A DNA stretch of 64,000 nucleotides from Ferriphaselus amnicola (GCF_000974685.2 NZ_AP018738.1:186001-250000), one strand, 5' to 3'; shown: positions 25,001 to 34,613, counted from the first letter of the stretch. Numbers and translations are program-made. Notes: generated by a model from the sequence alone, not told the origin.

Positions 25001-25862
25001 GGATCGGGGCAGCGCAACTCGTCACTCCACCTGGGATTTCGGCGACTTCATCGATACTACTCAGATCACGCGCGTCGGTCAGACGATCACGGTGTTCAAT
25101 GCCTTGCACGATGAGGGTGATGCCGTGACTCGGCGCATCTTCGACACTCGCGAGGAAGCGCAGGCCGCCCATCGCAAAGGCCTGGCGCGGCTGTTCATGT
25201 TGGCACTCAAAGAGCAGGTGAAGTTCTTGGAAAAGAGCTTGCCCGGCTTGCAGGCGCTGGCGATGCAGTTCATGCCTTTTGGCAATCAGCAGGATCTGTT
25301 GCGGCAGATCCTCGCCGTGACCTTCGAGCGTTGCTGCCTGATGGAGCCGTTGCCGAGTAATGAAAAGGAATTCCTTGCCCGCAGCAAAGATGCCAAAGGG
25401 CGGATCTCGCTGGTGGCGCAAGAGATTGTGCGGCTGGCGGCGGCGGTGTTGACCGAGCACGCGCAGGCGCAGAAAGCGCTGCAAGCCGCCAAGTCACATG
25501 CACAAGCTGCGCAGGACATGCGCTCCCAGCTCGACGCGCTGTTGGGCAAGACCTTCATCGAACGTACGTCCTACGAGCGGCTGCAACATCTGCCGCGCTA
25601 CCTCAAGGCGATCAACGTGCGGTTGGAAAAGTTGCGTTCCAACCCAGCCCGCGATGCCCAGCAACAAGCACAGTTGCAGCCCTTGCAGCAGCAATGGCAG
25701 CGCCGCATCTCGGCACAGCAGGGCGAGACCGATCCACGTTTGGAGGATTTCTTCTGGTTGATGCAGGAGCTGCGCGTCTCGCTGTTCGCGCAAGAACTAA
25801 AGACGCCGGTGATCGTGTCAGTTAAGCGGCTGGAGAAAGCGCTGGAAGCGCTGGGGAGGTAG
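22089..25862 (+). CDS. hrpA: ATP-dependent RNA helicase HrpA
   Basis: About 1257 residues, a DEAH-box helicase. Walker A GETGSGKTTQLPK, DEAH box DEAHERSLNIDFLL, SAT motif ITSATLD, and motif VI QRAGRCGRV are all visible, followed by the HA2/OB-fold region and the long HrpA C-terminal domain. In E. coli HrpA helps rescue stalled ribosomes. The ATG at 22089 is preferred over the TTG at 22077, which abuts the prlC stop. Odd feature: a REP-like palindrome (24974-24998) is inserted in frame and adds a short non-conserved stretch around residue 962. No truncation results. Confidence 0.95.
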   Translation: MKPVVLSAIAERRLARLNQLTPFEFPADLPVVARREELARAIAENHVVIVCGETGSGKTTQLPKICLSLGRGVNGVIAHTQPRRVAARTVANRIAHELKSELGGAVGYKVRFNDKVSPDSCVKLMTDGILLAEIHSDPKLRQYDTIILDEAHERSLNIDFLLGYLKRLLPQRPDLKLIITSATLDAERFSKHFGGAPVLQVSGRSYPVEVRYRPLQDTAEGEPEDVPQAVCRALDELSIGATGLRGDVLVFLPGEREIRETAEALRKHHPKHVEILPLFSRLSAAEQDRVFKPTNQRRVVLATNVAETSLTVPNIGYVIDSGLARINRYSIRQKVEQLRIEKIARAAANQRAGRCGRVMSGICVRLYDEADFAQRAEFTDAEIFRVSLATVILRMASLNLGDIAEFPFIEPPGSRSIADGYQLLQELAAMDEQRVLTSIGRELSKLPLDPKVARLLLAGRQYQCLTEILIIASALSLQDPRDRPQERREAADAAHQRFNDERSDFLGYLKIWAWFQQAVQHKKSNRQLADQCRESFLSPLRLREWHDLHQQLHAQVLEMGLRLNEQPASYEQLHKALLTGLLGNIGMRSVEGMDYLGARGIKFFIAPNSVLAKKGAKWVMAAELVETHKLYARCVARIEPQWLEEVGAHVIKRHYFDPHWEKKAAQVAAWERSTLFGLVINPKKRVHYGPMAPEESREVFIRQALVEGEFETRAPFFAHNQKLIRDIEALEHKARRPDVLVDDELIFAFYAARIPAGIHNGAAFEHWRKEAERENAKLLHLKKDDLMRHEAAGITTDQFPPQLVMSGVSYALNYHFAPGDKDDGVTLAVPLAFINQVSATQCEWLVPGLLADKVTQLLKTLPQKLRRHLVPVPEFAAAFCREVPPSDTPLLQALARYIRQQKQLEAPLDAFRLEQLQAHLLMNFRVVDEHGRQLGMSRNFVQLRGELAPKVSPALAKSAHENSPRLQAGEGDRGSATRHSTWDFGDFIDTTQITRVGQTITVFNALHDEGDAVTRRIFDTREEAQAAHRKGLARLFMLALKEQVKFLEKSLPGLQALAMQFMPFGNQQDLLRQILAVTFERCCLMEPLPSNEKEFLARSKDAKGRISLVAQEIVRLAAAVLTEHAQAQKALQAAKSHAQAAQDMRSQLDALLGKTFIERTSYERLQHLPRYLKAINVRLEKLRSNPARDAQQQAQLQPLQQQWQRRISAQQGETDPRLEDFFWLMQELRVSLFAQELKTPVIVSVKRLEKALEALGR
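24974..24998 (+). repeat. REP-like palindrome embedded in frame in hrpA
   Basis: CTCTCC-T-CGCCTG pairs with CAGGCG-GGAGAG: 12 base pairs with a one-base bulge and no loop, followed by a G-rich tail. It resembles intergenic CTCTCCC...GGGAGAG repeats common in Betaproteobacteria but lies inside a coding frame without breaking it. Confidence 0.7.
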
Positions 25863-25956
25863 TACCTCATCCCGTGAAACGGGGGATTCCAAATGTAGCG
25901 ATGGAAGGGCGTGAGTGAGTATGCGCTATACTTATTCCGATAAGGGAGCGAACAGC

Positions 25957-27234
25957 ATGAAGCAACTCAGCCAGATCGAGCAACTCCAGCGAATGAAGCG
26001 CTTAGCGCTCTATTTGTTGCTGTCGGCGGCGGTGTTGTATGCACTGGCGATCGTGTTGCATCGCTTTCATCCTCTGTTTGCTTATGTCGCTGCATTCGCT
26101 GAGGCTGCGATGGTGGGGGCGATTGCCGATTGGTTCGCTGTCGTAGCGCTGTTCCGCCGTCCCTTGGGCTTGCCCATTCCGCACACGGCCATCATCCCGC
26201 AAAGCAAGAAACGCATCGGCGAGAATCTTGCCACGTTCATCTGCCAGCATTTTTTAAGCACTGCGCAGGTGCTGAGCAAGATCCGCGAATTTGATCCGGC
26301 GAACAAGCTGGCGAGCTGGCTCGCTGCACCGCGTAATGCACAACTCACAGGGCGATTATTGACGGATGCTGCCCGTTACAGTTTGGATGCACTGGCCGAC
26401 CAGCGGGTGCAGCATTTTATCCGCGACACCGCCATCGCCAGACTGGATCAAATTGACTTAGCCAAGGCCGGCGGACAGATGTTGGACATCCTCACCAGTG
26501 AGCGGAGACATCAGGCTGTGCTGGATGAGCTATTAAGGATGCTGGATGAAGTGATGGCTCACCCAGAGGTGCAAACGAAGTTGGCCGAAGCCATCGCCGA
26601 AGAGTTGCGCAGTCTGGAGTATTTAGGCTGGACGCTGCGGCGTCTGGGTGCGGATCAGTGGGGCGGTCAATTTTCCACGGCTAAGCTGGTGAGCGGTTTG
26701 TCCTCGCTCATCGCCGAAGTTTCACACGATCCTCAGCATGCGCTGCGCCTGCGTTTCGATCACTACATGATGGAATTCATCGCGCGCCTCAAGAGTGACC
26801 CTGAGATGCACTTGCGTGGACAGGAAATCAAGGCGCACTTCTTGCAGCATCCGCAGTTGGCTGAAACGCTGGCGCAGACTTGGCGTGATGTGCTGACTTG
26901 GCTGAAAGAGGATCTGGGGCGGGAAGATTCCACTGTCCGTGTCAGGATCGAGGAAAGTGCCCAGTTGTTGGGTGAGAAATTGCAGGCCGATCAAGCGATG
27001 CAGAGTTGGGTCAACGAGCAACTTCTTTCTGTCGCGCCGCAGTGGATCGAGAAATACCGAGAAGACATCCGTCGTTACATCATCAGCCGAGTGGATGCTT
27101 GGGGCGCCGATGAACTGGTGAGTGCGCTGGAAACCAATATCGGTAAGGACCTCCAGTTCATCCGCATCAATGGCACGCTGGTGGGCGGCACCATCGGACT
27201 GCTGATCTACACACTGACGCAGTGGCTTCGCTGA
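25957..27234 (+). CDS. DUF445 family membrane protein (YjiN-like)
   Basis: 425 residues. Two N-terminal hydrophobic segments (ALYLLLSAAVLYALAIVLH and FAYVAAFAEAAMVGAIADW) and one at the C-terminus (GTLVGGTIGLLIYTLTQ) flank a long helical domain. The ADWFAVVALFRRPLGLPIPH block and the following HTAIIPQSKKRIGENLA are characteristic of DUF445. The start at 25957 is set by AAGGGAG (25942-25948), eight bases upstream; earlier in-frame codons lack one. The function of this family is not established. The gene is unrelated in role to its neighbours hrpA and hemW. Confidence 0.9.
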   Translation: MKQLSQIEQLQRMKRLALYLLLSAAVLYALAIVLHRFHPLFAYVAAFAEAAMVGAIADWFAVVALFRRPLGLPIPHTAIIPQSKKRIGENLATFICQHFLSTAQVLSKIREFDPANKLASWLAAPRNAQLTGRLLTDAARYSLDALADQRVQHFIRDTAIARLDQIDLAKAGGQMLDILTSERRHQAVLDELLRMLDEVMAHPEVQTKLAEAIAEELRSLEYLGWTLRRLGADQWGGQFSTAKLVSGLSSLIAEVSHDPQHALRLRFDHYMMEFIARLKSDPEMHLRGQEIKAHFLQHPQLAETLAQTWRDVLTWLKEDLGREDSTVRVRIEESAQLLGEKLQADQAMQSWVNEQLLSVAPQWIEKYREDIRRYIISRVDAWGADELVSALETNIGKDLQFIRINGTLVGGTIGLLIYTLTQWLR

Positions 27235-27253
27235 CTGCCTGTAAAATGGCGGC

Positions 27254-28447
27254 ATGAGTACTCAAATCCTCCAGCCATTCGGGCTGAAATCCCACGCCGT
27301 CAACTTCAGAGCTATGCCACCGCTGGCGCTGTACGTCCATGTGCCTTGGTGCGTGCGCAAATGCCCTTACTGCGATTTCAATTCGCACGAGATGCGCGGT
27401 GGCCTGCCGGAAGACGCTTATGTCGAGGCGTTATTGCGTGATCTGGAGTTTTCCCTGCCGCTGATCTGGGGGCGCAAGGTCTATAGCATCTTCATTGGCG
27501 GCGGCACGCCCAGTTTGTTGAGCGGTGCAGCGCTGGAAAAGTTGCTTACCGGCCTACGCATGCGCTTGCCGATGGACGTGAATGCCGAGGTCACGCTGGA
27601 GGCGAATCCCGGCACGGTGGAGGCGGAGCGCTTTGCTGCTTACCGCGACGCAGGCGTTAATCGACTGTCGATGGGTATTCAGAGCTTCAACGACGCGCAC
27701 CTCACGGCGCTTGGGCGCATCCATTCCGGTGACGAGGCACGACGTGCCATCGAGTTGGCGCAGAAGCATTTCGACAATTTCAACCTCGACCTGATGTACG
27801 CGCTGCCGGAGCAGACGCTGGAACAGGCCGAGTCCGATGTCTGCACTGCGCTGAGCTTTGCTCCGCCGCATCTTTCCTGTTATCACCTCACGCTGGAGCC
27901 GAACACTTTGTTCGCGCATCAGCCGCCCTCGCTGCCGGACGACGATGCCAGCGCCGCCATGCAGCAGCGCATCGTCGAATTACTGGCTGGGCACGGCTAC
28001 CAGCACTACGAGACATCAGCCTACGCCCAACCACGCAAGCGCTCGCGTCACAACCAGAATTACTGGCAGTTTGGCGATTACCTCGGCATCGGCGCAGGCG
28101 CGCATAGCAAGCTGAGCTTTCACGACAAGGTGATTCGTCAAGCCCGCTACAAGCAGCCACAGGCGTATCTTGATGCTATTGCCAAAGCTGATCCGGTACA
28201 AAGCGAGCACACGCTCACGCGCAACGACTTGAGCTTCGAGTTCATGATGAACGCGCTGCGGCTGAACGAGGGTTTCGACGCGGCGCTGTTCGAAGAGCGT
28301 ACCAGCTTGCCTTTGCTGCTGATCCGACGCGAACTGGCCGAGGCCGAGCGGCGTGGTTTGTTGGTGCAAGAAGGCGGACGCCTTACGCCGACCGAACTCG
28401 GACAGCGCTTCCTCAATGATCTGCTGGAAATCTTCCTGTCGGACTGA
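27254..28447 (+). CDS. hemW: HemW, radical SAM haem chaperone (coproporphyrinogen-oxidase-like)
   Basis: 397 residues with the radical SAM cluster motif CVRKCPYCDF (CXXXCXXC) near residue 32 and the GGGTPS SAM-binding motif. The C-terminal HemN-like domain is present. HemW was long annotated as oxygen-independent coproporphyrinogen oxidase but is now regarded as a haem-insertion chaperone; the CXXXCXXC motif lacks the extra Cys typical of HemN. An ATG at 27314 would remove a 20-residue N-terminal extension; neither start has a good ribosome-binding site, so the choice is open. Confidence 0.93.
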   Translation: MSTQILQPFGLKSHAVNFRAMPPLALYVHVPWCVRKCPYCDFNSHEMRGGLPEDAYVEALLRDLEFSLPLIWGRKVYSIFIGGGTPSLLSGAALEKLLTGLRMRLPMDVNAEVTLEANPGTVEAERFAAYRDAGVNRLSMGIQSFNDAHLTALGRIHSGDEARRAIELAQKHFDNFNLDLMYALPEQTLEQAESDVCTALSFAPPHLSCYHLTLEPNTLFAHQPPSLPDDDASAAMQQRIVELLAGHGYQHYETSAYAQPRKRSRHNQNYWQFGDYLGIGAGAHSKLSFHDKVIRQARYKQPQAYLDAIAKADPVQSEHTLTRNDLSFEFMMNALRLNEGFDAALFEERTSLPLLLIRRELAEAERRGLLVQEGGRLTPTELGQRFLNDLLEIFLSD

Positions 28448-28481
28448 TACGCTGCAAGCCAGCCTAATTAAGGAGATTGCC

Positions 28482-29063
28482 ATGTTCCAGCGCTTACTGA
28501 TTTCGATGATTTTGATGTTCAGCGCAGGTCTTGCGCAGGCGGGTGGTGGGCTGGACATTTACTTTGTGCGTCATGCGCAGACGCTGGCAAACGCCAAAGG
28601 CGTGACCAACACGCATAACAGCAGCACGTTCTCGGATACCGGTTTGGCGCAGATCGAGGCGCTGACAGCGGCGCTTAAAAATTATCGCTTCGATGCGATT
28701 ATGGTTAGCCCGACCGAGCGCACCCAGCAAACCCTCCGTCCCTATCTAGAACAAACGGGACAGTCGGCGGAAACTTGGCAGGAGATCACCGAGTGCTGCT
28801 GGCAACACGACCCCAGTAATGCAGCCTATGTCGCAGGCGCGGCACAGGTGAGTAAGGCGGCAGATATGATCCGTCAACGTTACGGAAATTCTGGCAAGAC
28901 CATTCTGGTCGTTGCTCACTACCATTCTGGGCAGGTGTTGCTGGCTGATCTGCTGGGTGTGGATCGGGAGTCGCTGCCCGGTCTGGAGAACGCTCACATC
29001 ACCCACCTGAAGCAGGATGCCAGCGGCAAGTTTTCCATCGTGACCATCAACGTCGAGCCCTGA
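28482..29063 (+). CDS. Exported histidine phosphatase family protein
   Basis: 193 residues. A signal peptide (MFQRLLISMILMFSAGLAQA) precedes a histidine-phosphatase domain: the catalytic RHA motif is in IYFVRHAQTLANA, and the second His in VVAHYHSGQV. AAGGAG (28470-28475) and the ATG at 28482 define the start; the upstream open frame overlaps hemW and is discarded. Periplasmic or secreted phosphatase of unknown substrate. It lies 34 bases after hemW and converges on trmB. Confidence 0.9.
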   Translation: MFQRLLISMILMFSAGLAQAGGGLDIYFVRHAQTLANAKGVTNTHNSSTFSDTGLAQIEALTAALKNYRFDAIMVSPTERTQQTLRPYLEQTGQSAETWQEITECCWQHDPSNAAYVAGAAQVSKAADMIRQRYGNSGKTILVVAHYHSGQVLLADLLGVDRESLPGLENAHITHLKQDASGKFSIVTINVEP

Positions 29064-29066
29064 GTC

Positions 29067-29744
29067 TCAACGCTTTCTAAAGATCAGATCCCAGACCCCG
29101 TGCCCTAGCTTGATTCCGCGCTGCTCAAACTTGGTCAGCGGTCGGTAATCGGGGCGGGGAGCGTAGCCGTCTGCGGTGTTCTCCAACTGCGGTTCGGCGG
29201 TGAATACGGCCAGTGCTTGCTCCGCGTATTCCTGCCAATCGGTGGCGAAGTGGATGTATCCACCCGTTTTGAGTTTGGGCATCAGGCTGGCGACGAAGGG
29301 TGATTGCACCAAGCGGCGTTTATTGTGGCGCGCCTTGTGCCACGGATCGGGGAAGTAGATATGCACGCCATCCAGCGACTCATCTGCGATCATGTCGCGC
29401 AACACTTCCACAGCATCGTGCTGGATGATGCGGATGTTGTTTAAGCCTTGCTCGTCGATCAGCTTGAGCAAGTTTCCTACCCCCGGCGTATGCACTTCCA
29501 GTGTCAGATAGTCGTTCTCAGGCTTGGCAGCAGCAATGGCGGCGGTGCTGTCACCCATGCCGAAGCCGATCTCCAAGATTCTTGGCGCGATGCGCCCGAA
29601 AGCCTTAGTCAAGTCAAGTGGTTGCGCTGAGTACTCGATCCCGAAGCGCGGCATGAGCGTGTCCACGCAACGCTGTTGAGCTGGCGAGACGCGTCCCTGA
29701 CGTAATACGAAGCTGCGAATGTGACGGTGATTAGTTTCGGACAT
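29067..29744 (-). CDS. trmB: tRNA (guanine-N7-)-methyltransferase
   Basis: 225 residues. Forms m7G46 in tRNA. The SAM-binding motif is [15 protein letters not shown] and the TrmB signature [18 protein letters not shown] is exact. The open frame extends 33 codons further upstream, but the ATG at 29744 ([18 protein letters not shown]) matches homologues. It converges on the histidine phosphatase gene and diverges from the MHYT-GGDEF-EAL gene. Confidence 0.96.
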   Translation of the reverse strand: MSETNHRHIRSFVLRQGRVSPAQQRCVDTLMPRFGIEYSAQPLDLTKAFGRIAPRILEIGFGMGDSTAAIAAAKPENDYLTLEVHTPGVGNLLKLIDEQGLNNIRIIQHDAVEVLRDMIADESLDGVHIYFPDPWHKARHNKRRLVQSPFVASLMPKLKTGGYIHFATDWQEYAEQALAVFTAEPQLENTADGYAPRPDYRPLTKFEQRGIKLGHGVWDLIFRKR

Positions 29745-29856
29745 GACTTGATTATTGGAAAGAATAGCCGATAGGCTCGAATGGAGTAGAATTTTACCCG
29801 AGTCCGCTGTCACCACGGCGGACTCTTGAGCGTGGGCTGTCAAAAGGGAAGTATTG

Positions 29857-32295
29857 ATGCAAGGTAGTTACGACATCTGGCTGGTCTTGTTGTCCATCGG
29901 CATCGCTGTCATGGCTTCGTACATCGGACTTGACATGGCTTCGCGCGTCAATCTCGCCAAACGTGTCCACCTGCGTCAGTTATGGCTGATAGGCGGAACG
30001 CTGTCGATGGGCTGCGGTATCTGGGCGATGCACTTCATCGGGATGTTGGCGTACAACCTACCTATCCCCGTTGCCTATCACATTCCAACCACGCTGCTTT
30101 CCTTGCTGGTGGCGAACTTGGTTTCTGGTCTGACGTTGTTCATGGCCAGTCGTAAATCGCTAGGTTGGATGAAGTTACTGCTGACTGGCACCATCATGGG
30201 CTTGGGGATCGCCGCCATGCACTACGTGGGGATGTCGGCCATGCAGATCGCACCGACGATTAATTATGACCTTCCGCTGTTCAGCTTATCCCTCATTATC
30301 GCGATCATCGCCGCAGTTGCCGCGCTGTACCTAGCCTTTTCTCTGCGTGACGAGAATAGCCCCAGCACCATCTGGAAGAAGGCTGGCAGCGCGATCCTCA
30401 TGGGTATCGCTATCGTCGGCATGCACTTCACCGGAATGGCCGCTGCCGTCATTTCCCCAGATAGCATCTGTACGGCGGCCGCACCTGAATACAGTGGGGA
30501 TGTGTTAGCTGTAATTGTGGCGATTTGCTCTGGCTTGATCGTTGCTGCTACTTTATTGCTGGGAATGCTGGATGCTCGGGTCGCTCGGCAAGCCGAGAAA
30601 GAGGTCCGCATGATGACGCGTGAGTTGCGCGACAGCGAGGAGCGCTTCCGTACCATGACCGAGCGGGTGCGTGACATTTTTAGCATCCTGAGCCCTGAAG
30701 GCATCGTTAAATACGAAAGTCCGGCGGTCATGGACGCCTTGGGTTACGAGCCGGAGGAGCTCATCGGCAATAATATGTTCGAATTGGTGCATCCACAGGA
30801 TAACGAAGCCGTGCAGTATCAGTTCGAGCGAGTGCTGGCTGGCGAGGAGATGATTCGGCCGATCGAGTTTCGTTTCCGGCATAAGAATGGTACTTGGCGC
30901 ATTTTGGAGGCTTTTGCTCGCAACGAGCTGGCCAATCCTGCTGTAGATGGCATCGTGGTGCACTCGCGTGATATCACCGAACATAAACAGTCCCAGCAGA
31001 CCATCTGGAATCTAGCGCACCACGATGCGCTAACCGGTTTGCCCAACCGTAGTTTGCTGCAAGACCGAATCTTGCAGGCGATTCATCAGGCGCACCGTGA
31101 AGGGCACAAGCTCGCCGTGCTGTTCCTCGATCTCGATCATTTCAAACACATCAACGATTCGCTCGGTCATCACGTAGGTGATGCTCTGTTACAAGTCGCG
31201 GCGCAACGTATCGAGTCGTGTTTGCGTGAGGGAGATACCGTGGCGCGTTTGGGGGGCGATGAGTTTGTGGTTTTGCTGCCCTCGTTCCAGTCCGATGCCG
31301 ATGTAGTGATGGTGGCTGACAAGATTCTGGAAGAGCTGGGCAAGCCGTTCGAAATCGACGGTCATGGCTTGCACATCGGCGTCAGTATTGGCATCAGCCA
31401 GTATCCACGAGACGGTAAAGAGCCTGGGCACTTGATGCGTATGGCAGATGCCGCGATGTATCACGCCAAGGCGAATGGTCGTAACAATGCCCAATTCTTC
31501 ACCGAGCAGATTGACAGCGTGGCGCGCGAGCGGCTGCAGGTCGAGAATGGTTTGCGCCTCGCCATACAGCAAGGCGAGCTACGTCTGTACTATCAGCCCT
31601 TGGTGGACCTTAAGACCAATGTGGTGGTCGGTATGGAAGCGTTGATCCGTTGGGAGCATCCAGAGCGCGGATTACTCAGTCCCGGCAGCTTTGTCGAGAT
31701 CGCTGAAGACACCGGCCTGATCTCCATCATCGGCGAATGGATACTCGGGGAGGCTTGTCATCAGGCCAAGCAGTGGAATGATCAAGGTTTTGCCTTGCAA
31801 GTCGCCATCAATCTTTCCGTGCGACAGTTCGACTCGGGGAATTTGCACCAAACGATCGTCCACGCGCTGCGGCAATCTGGTTTGCCTGCGCGGCAACTCA
31901 AGTTGGAGATCACCGAGAGCACCATGATCAGCAACATCGAGGAGACTTCGCAGTTGCTGGAACGGTTGCGCAGCCTCGGCATCCAGATCGCCATCGACGA
32001 CTTCGGTACCGGCTATTCCAGCCTGAGTTACCTCAAGCGGTTCCCGATCGATACCCTGAAGATCGACCAGTCCTTCGTGCGCGACATTGGTGTGGATACG
32101 GACGACGAAGCCATTGTCACTGCCATTATTGCGGTAGCGCACAGCTTGAAGATGGGATTGGTTGCGGAAGGGATCGAAACCGAGCGTCAGCTCGACTTCC
32201 TGCGTGGACTAGGCTGCGACATCGGGCAGGGCTACTATTTCAGCAAGCCACTGCCGCCCGACGCATTTACTGAATTTATGAAGAATCGGACTTAA
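29857..32295 (+). CDS. MHYT-PAS-GGDEF-EAL cyclic-di-GMP signalling protein
   Basis: 812 residues in the inner membrane. The N-terminus (about 1-240) is a seven-helix MHYT sensor with repeated MHFIGM, MHYVGM and MHFTGM motifs, thought to bind a metal and sense O2, CO or NO. A PAS domain (about 265-385) follows, then GGDEF (canonical [12 protein letters not shown]) and EAL ([14 protein letters not shown], with [13 protein letters not shown]). Both catalytic motifs look intact, so it may make and break c-di-GMP. The ATG at 29857 follows GGGAAG; a TTG is one codon upstream. It ends 4 bases inside the convergent thiG gene. Confidence 0.94.
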   Translation: MQGSYDIWLVLLSIGIAVMASYIGLDMASRVNLAKRVHLRQLWLIGGTLSMGCGIWAMHFIGMLAYNLPIPVAYHIPTTLLSLLVANLVSGLTLFMASRKSLGWMKLLLTGTIMGLGIAAMHYVGMSAMQIAPTINYDLPLFSLSLIIAIIAAVAALYLAFSLRDENSPSTIWKKAGSAILMGIAIVGMHFTGMAAAVISPDSICTAAAPEYSGDVLAVIVAICSGLIVAATLLLGMLDARVARQAEKEVRMMTRELRDSEERFRTMTERVRDIFSILSPEGIVKYESPAVMDALGYEPEELIGNNMFELVHPQDNEAVQYQFERVLAGEEMIRPIEFRFRHKNGTWRILEAFARNELANPAVDGIVVHSRDITEHKQSQQTIWNLAHHDALTGLPNRSLLQDRILQAIHQAHREGHKLAVLFLDLDHFKHINDSLGHHVGDALLQVAAQRIESCLREGDTVARLGGDEFVVLLPSFQSDADVVMVADKILEELGKPFEIDGHGLHIGVSIGISQYPRDGKEPGHLMRMADAAMYHAKANGRNNAQFFTEQIDSVARERLQVENGLRLAIQQGELRLYYQPLVDLKTNVVVGMEALIRWEHPERGLLSPGSFVEIAEDTGLISIIGEWILGEACHQAKQWNDQGFALQVAINLSVRQFDSGNLHQTIVHALRQSGLPARQLKLEITESTMISNIEETSQLLERLRSLGIQIAIDDFGTGYSSLSYLKRFPIDTLKIDQSFVRDIGVDTDDEAIVTAIIAVAHSLKMGLVAEGIETERQLDFLRGLGCDIGQGYYFSKPLPPDAFTEFMKNRT

Positions 32296-33080
32296 CGTCC
32301 GATCATGCCCGAGGTCGGCGAGCTAGGCGTGGCGCTGTAAAACTTCCTCGGCATCCGTCCTGCCCGGTACGCTTCACGTCCCGCTTCCACAGCCTTTCTC
32401 ATTGCCGAGGCCATCAGCACCGGATCTTGTGCAGCCGCGATCGCCGTGTTCATCAGCACGCCTTGGCAGCCTAGTTCCATCGCGATGGCCGCATCGGAAG
32501 CCGTACCTACGCCTGCATCTACGATCACCGGCACTTTCACGCGCTCTAGGATCAGCTGCAGATTCCACGGATTGAGGATGCCCATGCCCGAGCCGATCAG
32601 CGAGGCCAGCGGCATGATGGCTGCGCAGCCGATGTCTTCCAGTTGTTGCGCGATGATGGGATCGTCCGAGGTATAGACCATTACCTCGAAACCTTCTTTT
32701 ACCAGTGTTTTGGCGGCAGCTAGGGTCTCCACCACGTTGGGATACAGCGACTGCGGATCGCCCAATACCTCCAGTTTCACCAGCCGATGGTCGTCCAACA
32801 GCTCTCGCGCCAAACGCAGTGTGCGCACGGCATCGTCTGCGCTGTAACAGCCAGCGGTGTTGGGCAGATAGGTGAATTCGGAAGGTGGCAGGAAGTCCAG
32901 CAGCGAAGCCTCGCCTGCGTTCTGGCCGATATTGGTGCGGCGGATCGCTACCGTCACGATGTCGGCACCGCTGGCATCGATAGCCGCGCGCGTTTGCGCA
33001 AAATCTTGGTACTTGCCAGTGCCCACCAGCAGGCGGGAAGAATACGCCTTGCCGGCGATGATCAGATTATCGTTGCTCAT
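32292..33080 (-). CDS. thiG: Thiazole synthase
   Basis: 262 residues. Forms the thiazole ring of thiamin from deoxyxylulose phosphate, dehydroglycine and ThiS-thiocarboxylate. Family motifs: [38 protein letters not shown] and [17 protein letters not shown]. It lies 23 bases after thiS in the same orientation, the normal pairing. Its 3' end overlaps the MHYT-GGDEF-EAL gene by 4 bases, convergently. Confidence 0.96.
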   Translation of the reverse strand: MSNDNLIIAGKAYSSRLLVGTGKYQDFAQTRAAIDASGADIVTVAIRRTNIGQNAGEASLLDFLPPSEFTYLPNTAGCYSADDAVRTLRLARELLDDHRLVKLEVLGDPQSLYPNVVETLAAAKTLVKEGFEVMVYTSDDPIIAQQLEDIGCAAIMPLASLIGSGMGILNPWNLQLILERVKVPVIVDAGVGTASDAAIAMELGCQGVLMNTAIAAAQDPVLMASAMRKAVEAGREAYRAGRMPRKFYSATPSSPTSGMIGR

Positions 33081-33103
33081 GTTTTTTCCGTAGTTAGGCT
33101 TGC

Positions 33104-33307
33104 TTAACCGCCGCCGACCGCGACGACGATCTCAAGTTTGTCACCCTCTGCCAGTCGCTGTTCGGCGAACTGGCTGCGCGGCACGATCTCTCCGTTGCGT
33201 TCGATAGCGATACGTTTGCCGACCAATTGCATTTGCTGAATGAGTTCGGCAACGCTGGGTGCAGGGTCGAAAGTTTGCGTTGCACCGTTGATAGAGACTG
33301 AAATCAC
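33104..33307 (-). CDS. thiS: Sulfur-carrier protein ThiS
   Basis: 67 residues from a GTG start ([20 protein letters not shown]), ending in VVAVGGG, the C-terminal Gly-Gly that is adenylated and thiocarboxylated for thiazole synthesis. The frame remains open further upstream into the antisense of tRNA-Gly; that extension is not part of the protein. Only 41 bases separate this start from the divergent tRNA gene. Confidence 0.92.
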   Translation of the reverse strand: MISVSINGATQTFDPAPSVAELIQQMQLVGKRIAIERNGEIVPRSQFAEQRLAEGDKLEIVVAVGGG

Positions 33308-33325
33308 TTGTTGGGTTGCCCGTGT

Positions 33326-33331
33326 TAGAAT
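33326..33331 (+). promoter_or_regulatory. -10 box of the tRNA-Gly gene
   Basis: TAGAAT followed by a GC-rich discriminator (TGCGCCGC), typical of stringently controlled tRNA promoters. No good -35 hexamer is visible at 16-18 bases. Confidence 0.4.
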
Positions 33332-33348
33332 TGCGCCGCATTTTACAT

Positions 33349-33422
33349 GCGGGTGTAGCTCAATGGTAGAGCAGAAGCTTCCCAAGCTTACGACGAGGGT
33401 TCGATTCCCTTCACCCGCTCCA
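33349..33422 (+). tRNA. tRNA-Gly (CCC anticodon)
   Basis: 74 bases including an encoded CCA. Acceptor GCGGGTG pairs with CACCCGC; D-arm AGCTCAATGGTAGAGC; anticodon loop TTCCCAA gives CCC; T-arm GAGGG-TTCGATT-CCCTT with the usual G-T tolerance. Fully folded cloverleaf, so a functional gene. Confidence 0.97.
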
Positions 33423-33437
33423 ACCTTTTCTAAATCC

Positions 33438-34613
33438 CTACCTTGCGCGATTGGTGCTCCGACGCTCGGCAGCCCGTCGATACTGTGTCAGTGCTTCGTC
33501 GGAATTCCCTTGTTGTTCTGCGAGTTGCCCGAGCGCGTAATGTGCGGCGCGGCTGGGTTTGACGCGCAGACTGGCGTTCAGGTAGTCGTGCGATTTGGCC
33601 CAAAGTTGTTGGTGCAGACTGAGTTTGCCTAGCGCAAGTAGTAGTCCGGCATCGTCGGGATGGGCTTTGAGCAGCTGTTCGGCTTGTTCGGTGCGCTTGG
33701 CGGCATCATTGCTTACGTGGTCGCCTAAGCAGGCGGCTAAGTCGCTGTCCCACTGAGTCTCCAGCGCGTGGATGATGATCTGCCATGCGAGGTGGGCGTT
33801 GCCTTGCGCGCTGAAAGTTTGCGCGGCAGCGAGGGCAATGTTTGCGCGGTGGCGCAGCTCTTCGGGAATCGCTTTCCAAGTCGCCAGTAGTTGTCCCGCA
33901 TCGTGTGCATGGGCGCGTAGTTTTTCCTGCCAAGCATGTTGGCGAAGCTGACTTAGGCGGGTGACATCCAGCGCATGGCGCTGTTCTAGGTTGGTCAAAC
34001 ATTCCAGCACCGCATCCCAATTCCCTAGCATCTGCTGCGCTTTCAGCTCCAGATTCAATACCCCCGCGTGGTGTTTGCTGCCGATCTCGCGTAGAGCTTG
34101 TAAGGCGAGCAGCGCGGCTTGCGGCTGTTGTTCATCCAGTGCGAATTGCGCTTGTGCGGCTAACTTCATGGCGGAATCATCGTTGATGGCGGCGAGGAAG
34201 GCATCGCGCCGTTCGACTTCGCGGTGAGCGTGTGCGGCACGGGCGGCGATGACCGGTAGTACGTCGCTGGTTTCGCCCAGCCCCATCGCTTGTGTGGCCG
34301 CTTTTTCAGCGGTGCTATAACGTCCTTCAAGGAAGGCGGTCAGTGCGTCCAGAAACACGCCGCGTTTCTTTTCTTCGGCGCGCTCGGTGCGGAAACGGCG
34401 CACTTTATCCGGCAGGTTGAGGGCGTGGATCAGTAGTTGCGCGGATAGGAAGCTCAGTACGAACAGGCCGATCAACATGAGTGCGAACAGCGTCAACGAA
34501 AGGTGGATGCGGTAGGGCGCATAGACCAGCAGGACGTAGCCCGGATTGTGCGCTGCCAGCGAGAGTGCTACGGCAGCGGCAGCCAATACCAGCAGCCAGA
34601 TCAGAAACTTCAT
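33438..34613 (-). CDS. hemY: HemY-like TPR membrane protein of the haem gene cluster
   Basis: 391 residues. Two N-terminal membrane segments (FLIWLLVLAAAAVALSLAA and LTLFALMLIGLFVLSFL) anchor a cytoplasmic TPR-like region rich in Ala-Leu helices. The N-terminal HemY domain includes NPGYVLLVYAPYRIHLSL. In Proteobacteria HemX and HemY follow hemC-hemD; this HemY is unrelated to protoporphyrinogen oxidase, and its exact role is not settled. The ATG overlaps the hemX stop by 4 bases. Confidence 0.92.
   Translation of the reverse strand: MKFLIWLLVLAAAAVALSLAAHNPGYVLLVYAPYRIHLSLTLFALMLIGLFVLSFLSAQLLIHALNLPDKVRRFRTERAEEKKRGVFLDALTAFLEGRYSTAEKAATQAMGLGETSDVLPVIAARAAHAHREVERRDAFLAAINDDSAMKLAAQAQFALDEQQPQAALLALQALREIGSKHHAGVLNLELKAQQMLGNWDAVLECLTNLEQRHALDVTRLSQLRQHAWQEKLRAHAHDAGQLLATWKAIPEELRHRANIALAAAQTFSAQGNAHLAWQIIIHALETQWDSDLAACLGDHVSNDAAKRTEQAEQLLKAHPDDAGLLLALGKLSLHQQLWAKSHDYLNASLRVKPSRAAHYALGQLAEQQGNSDEALTQYRRAAERRSTNRAR

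Noticed and set aside
23613-25484. 623-codon minus-strand open frame
   Set aside because: Entirely antisense to hrpA and without recognisable domains.
25869-25885. Hairpin CCCGT-GAA-ACGGG after hrpA as terminator
   Set aside because: Short stem and no T-run.
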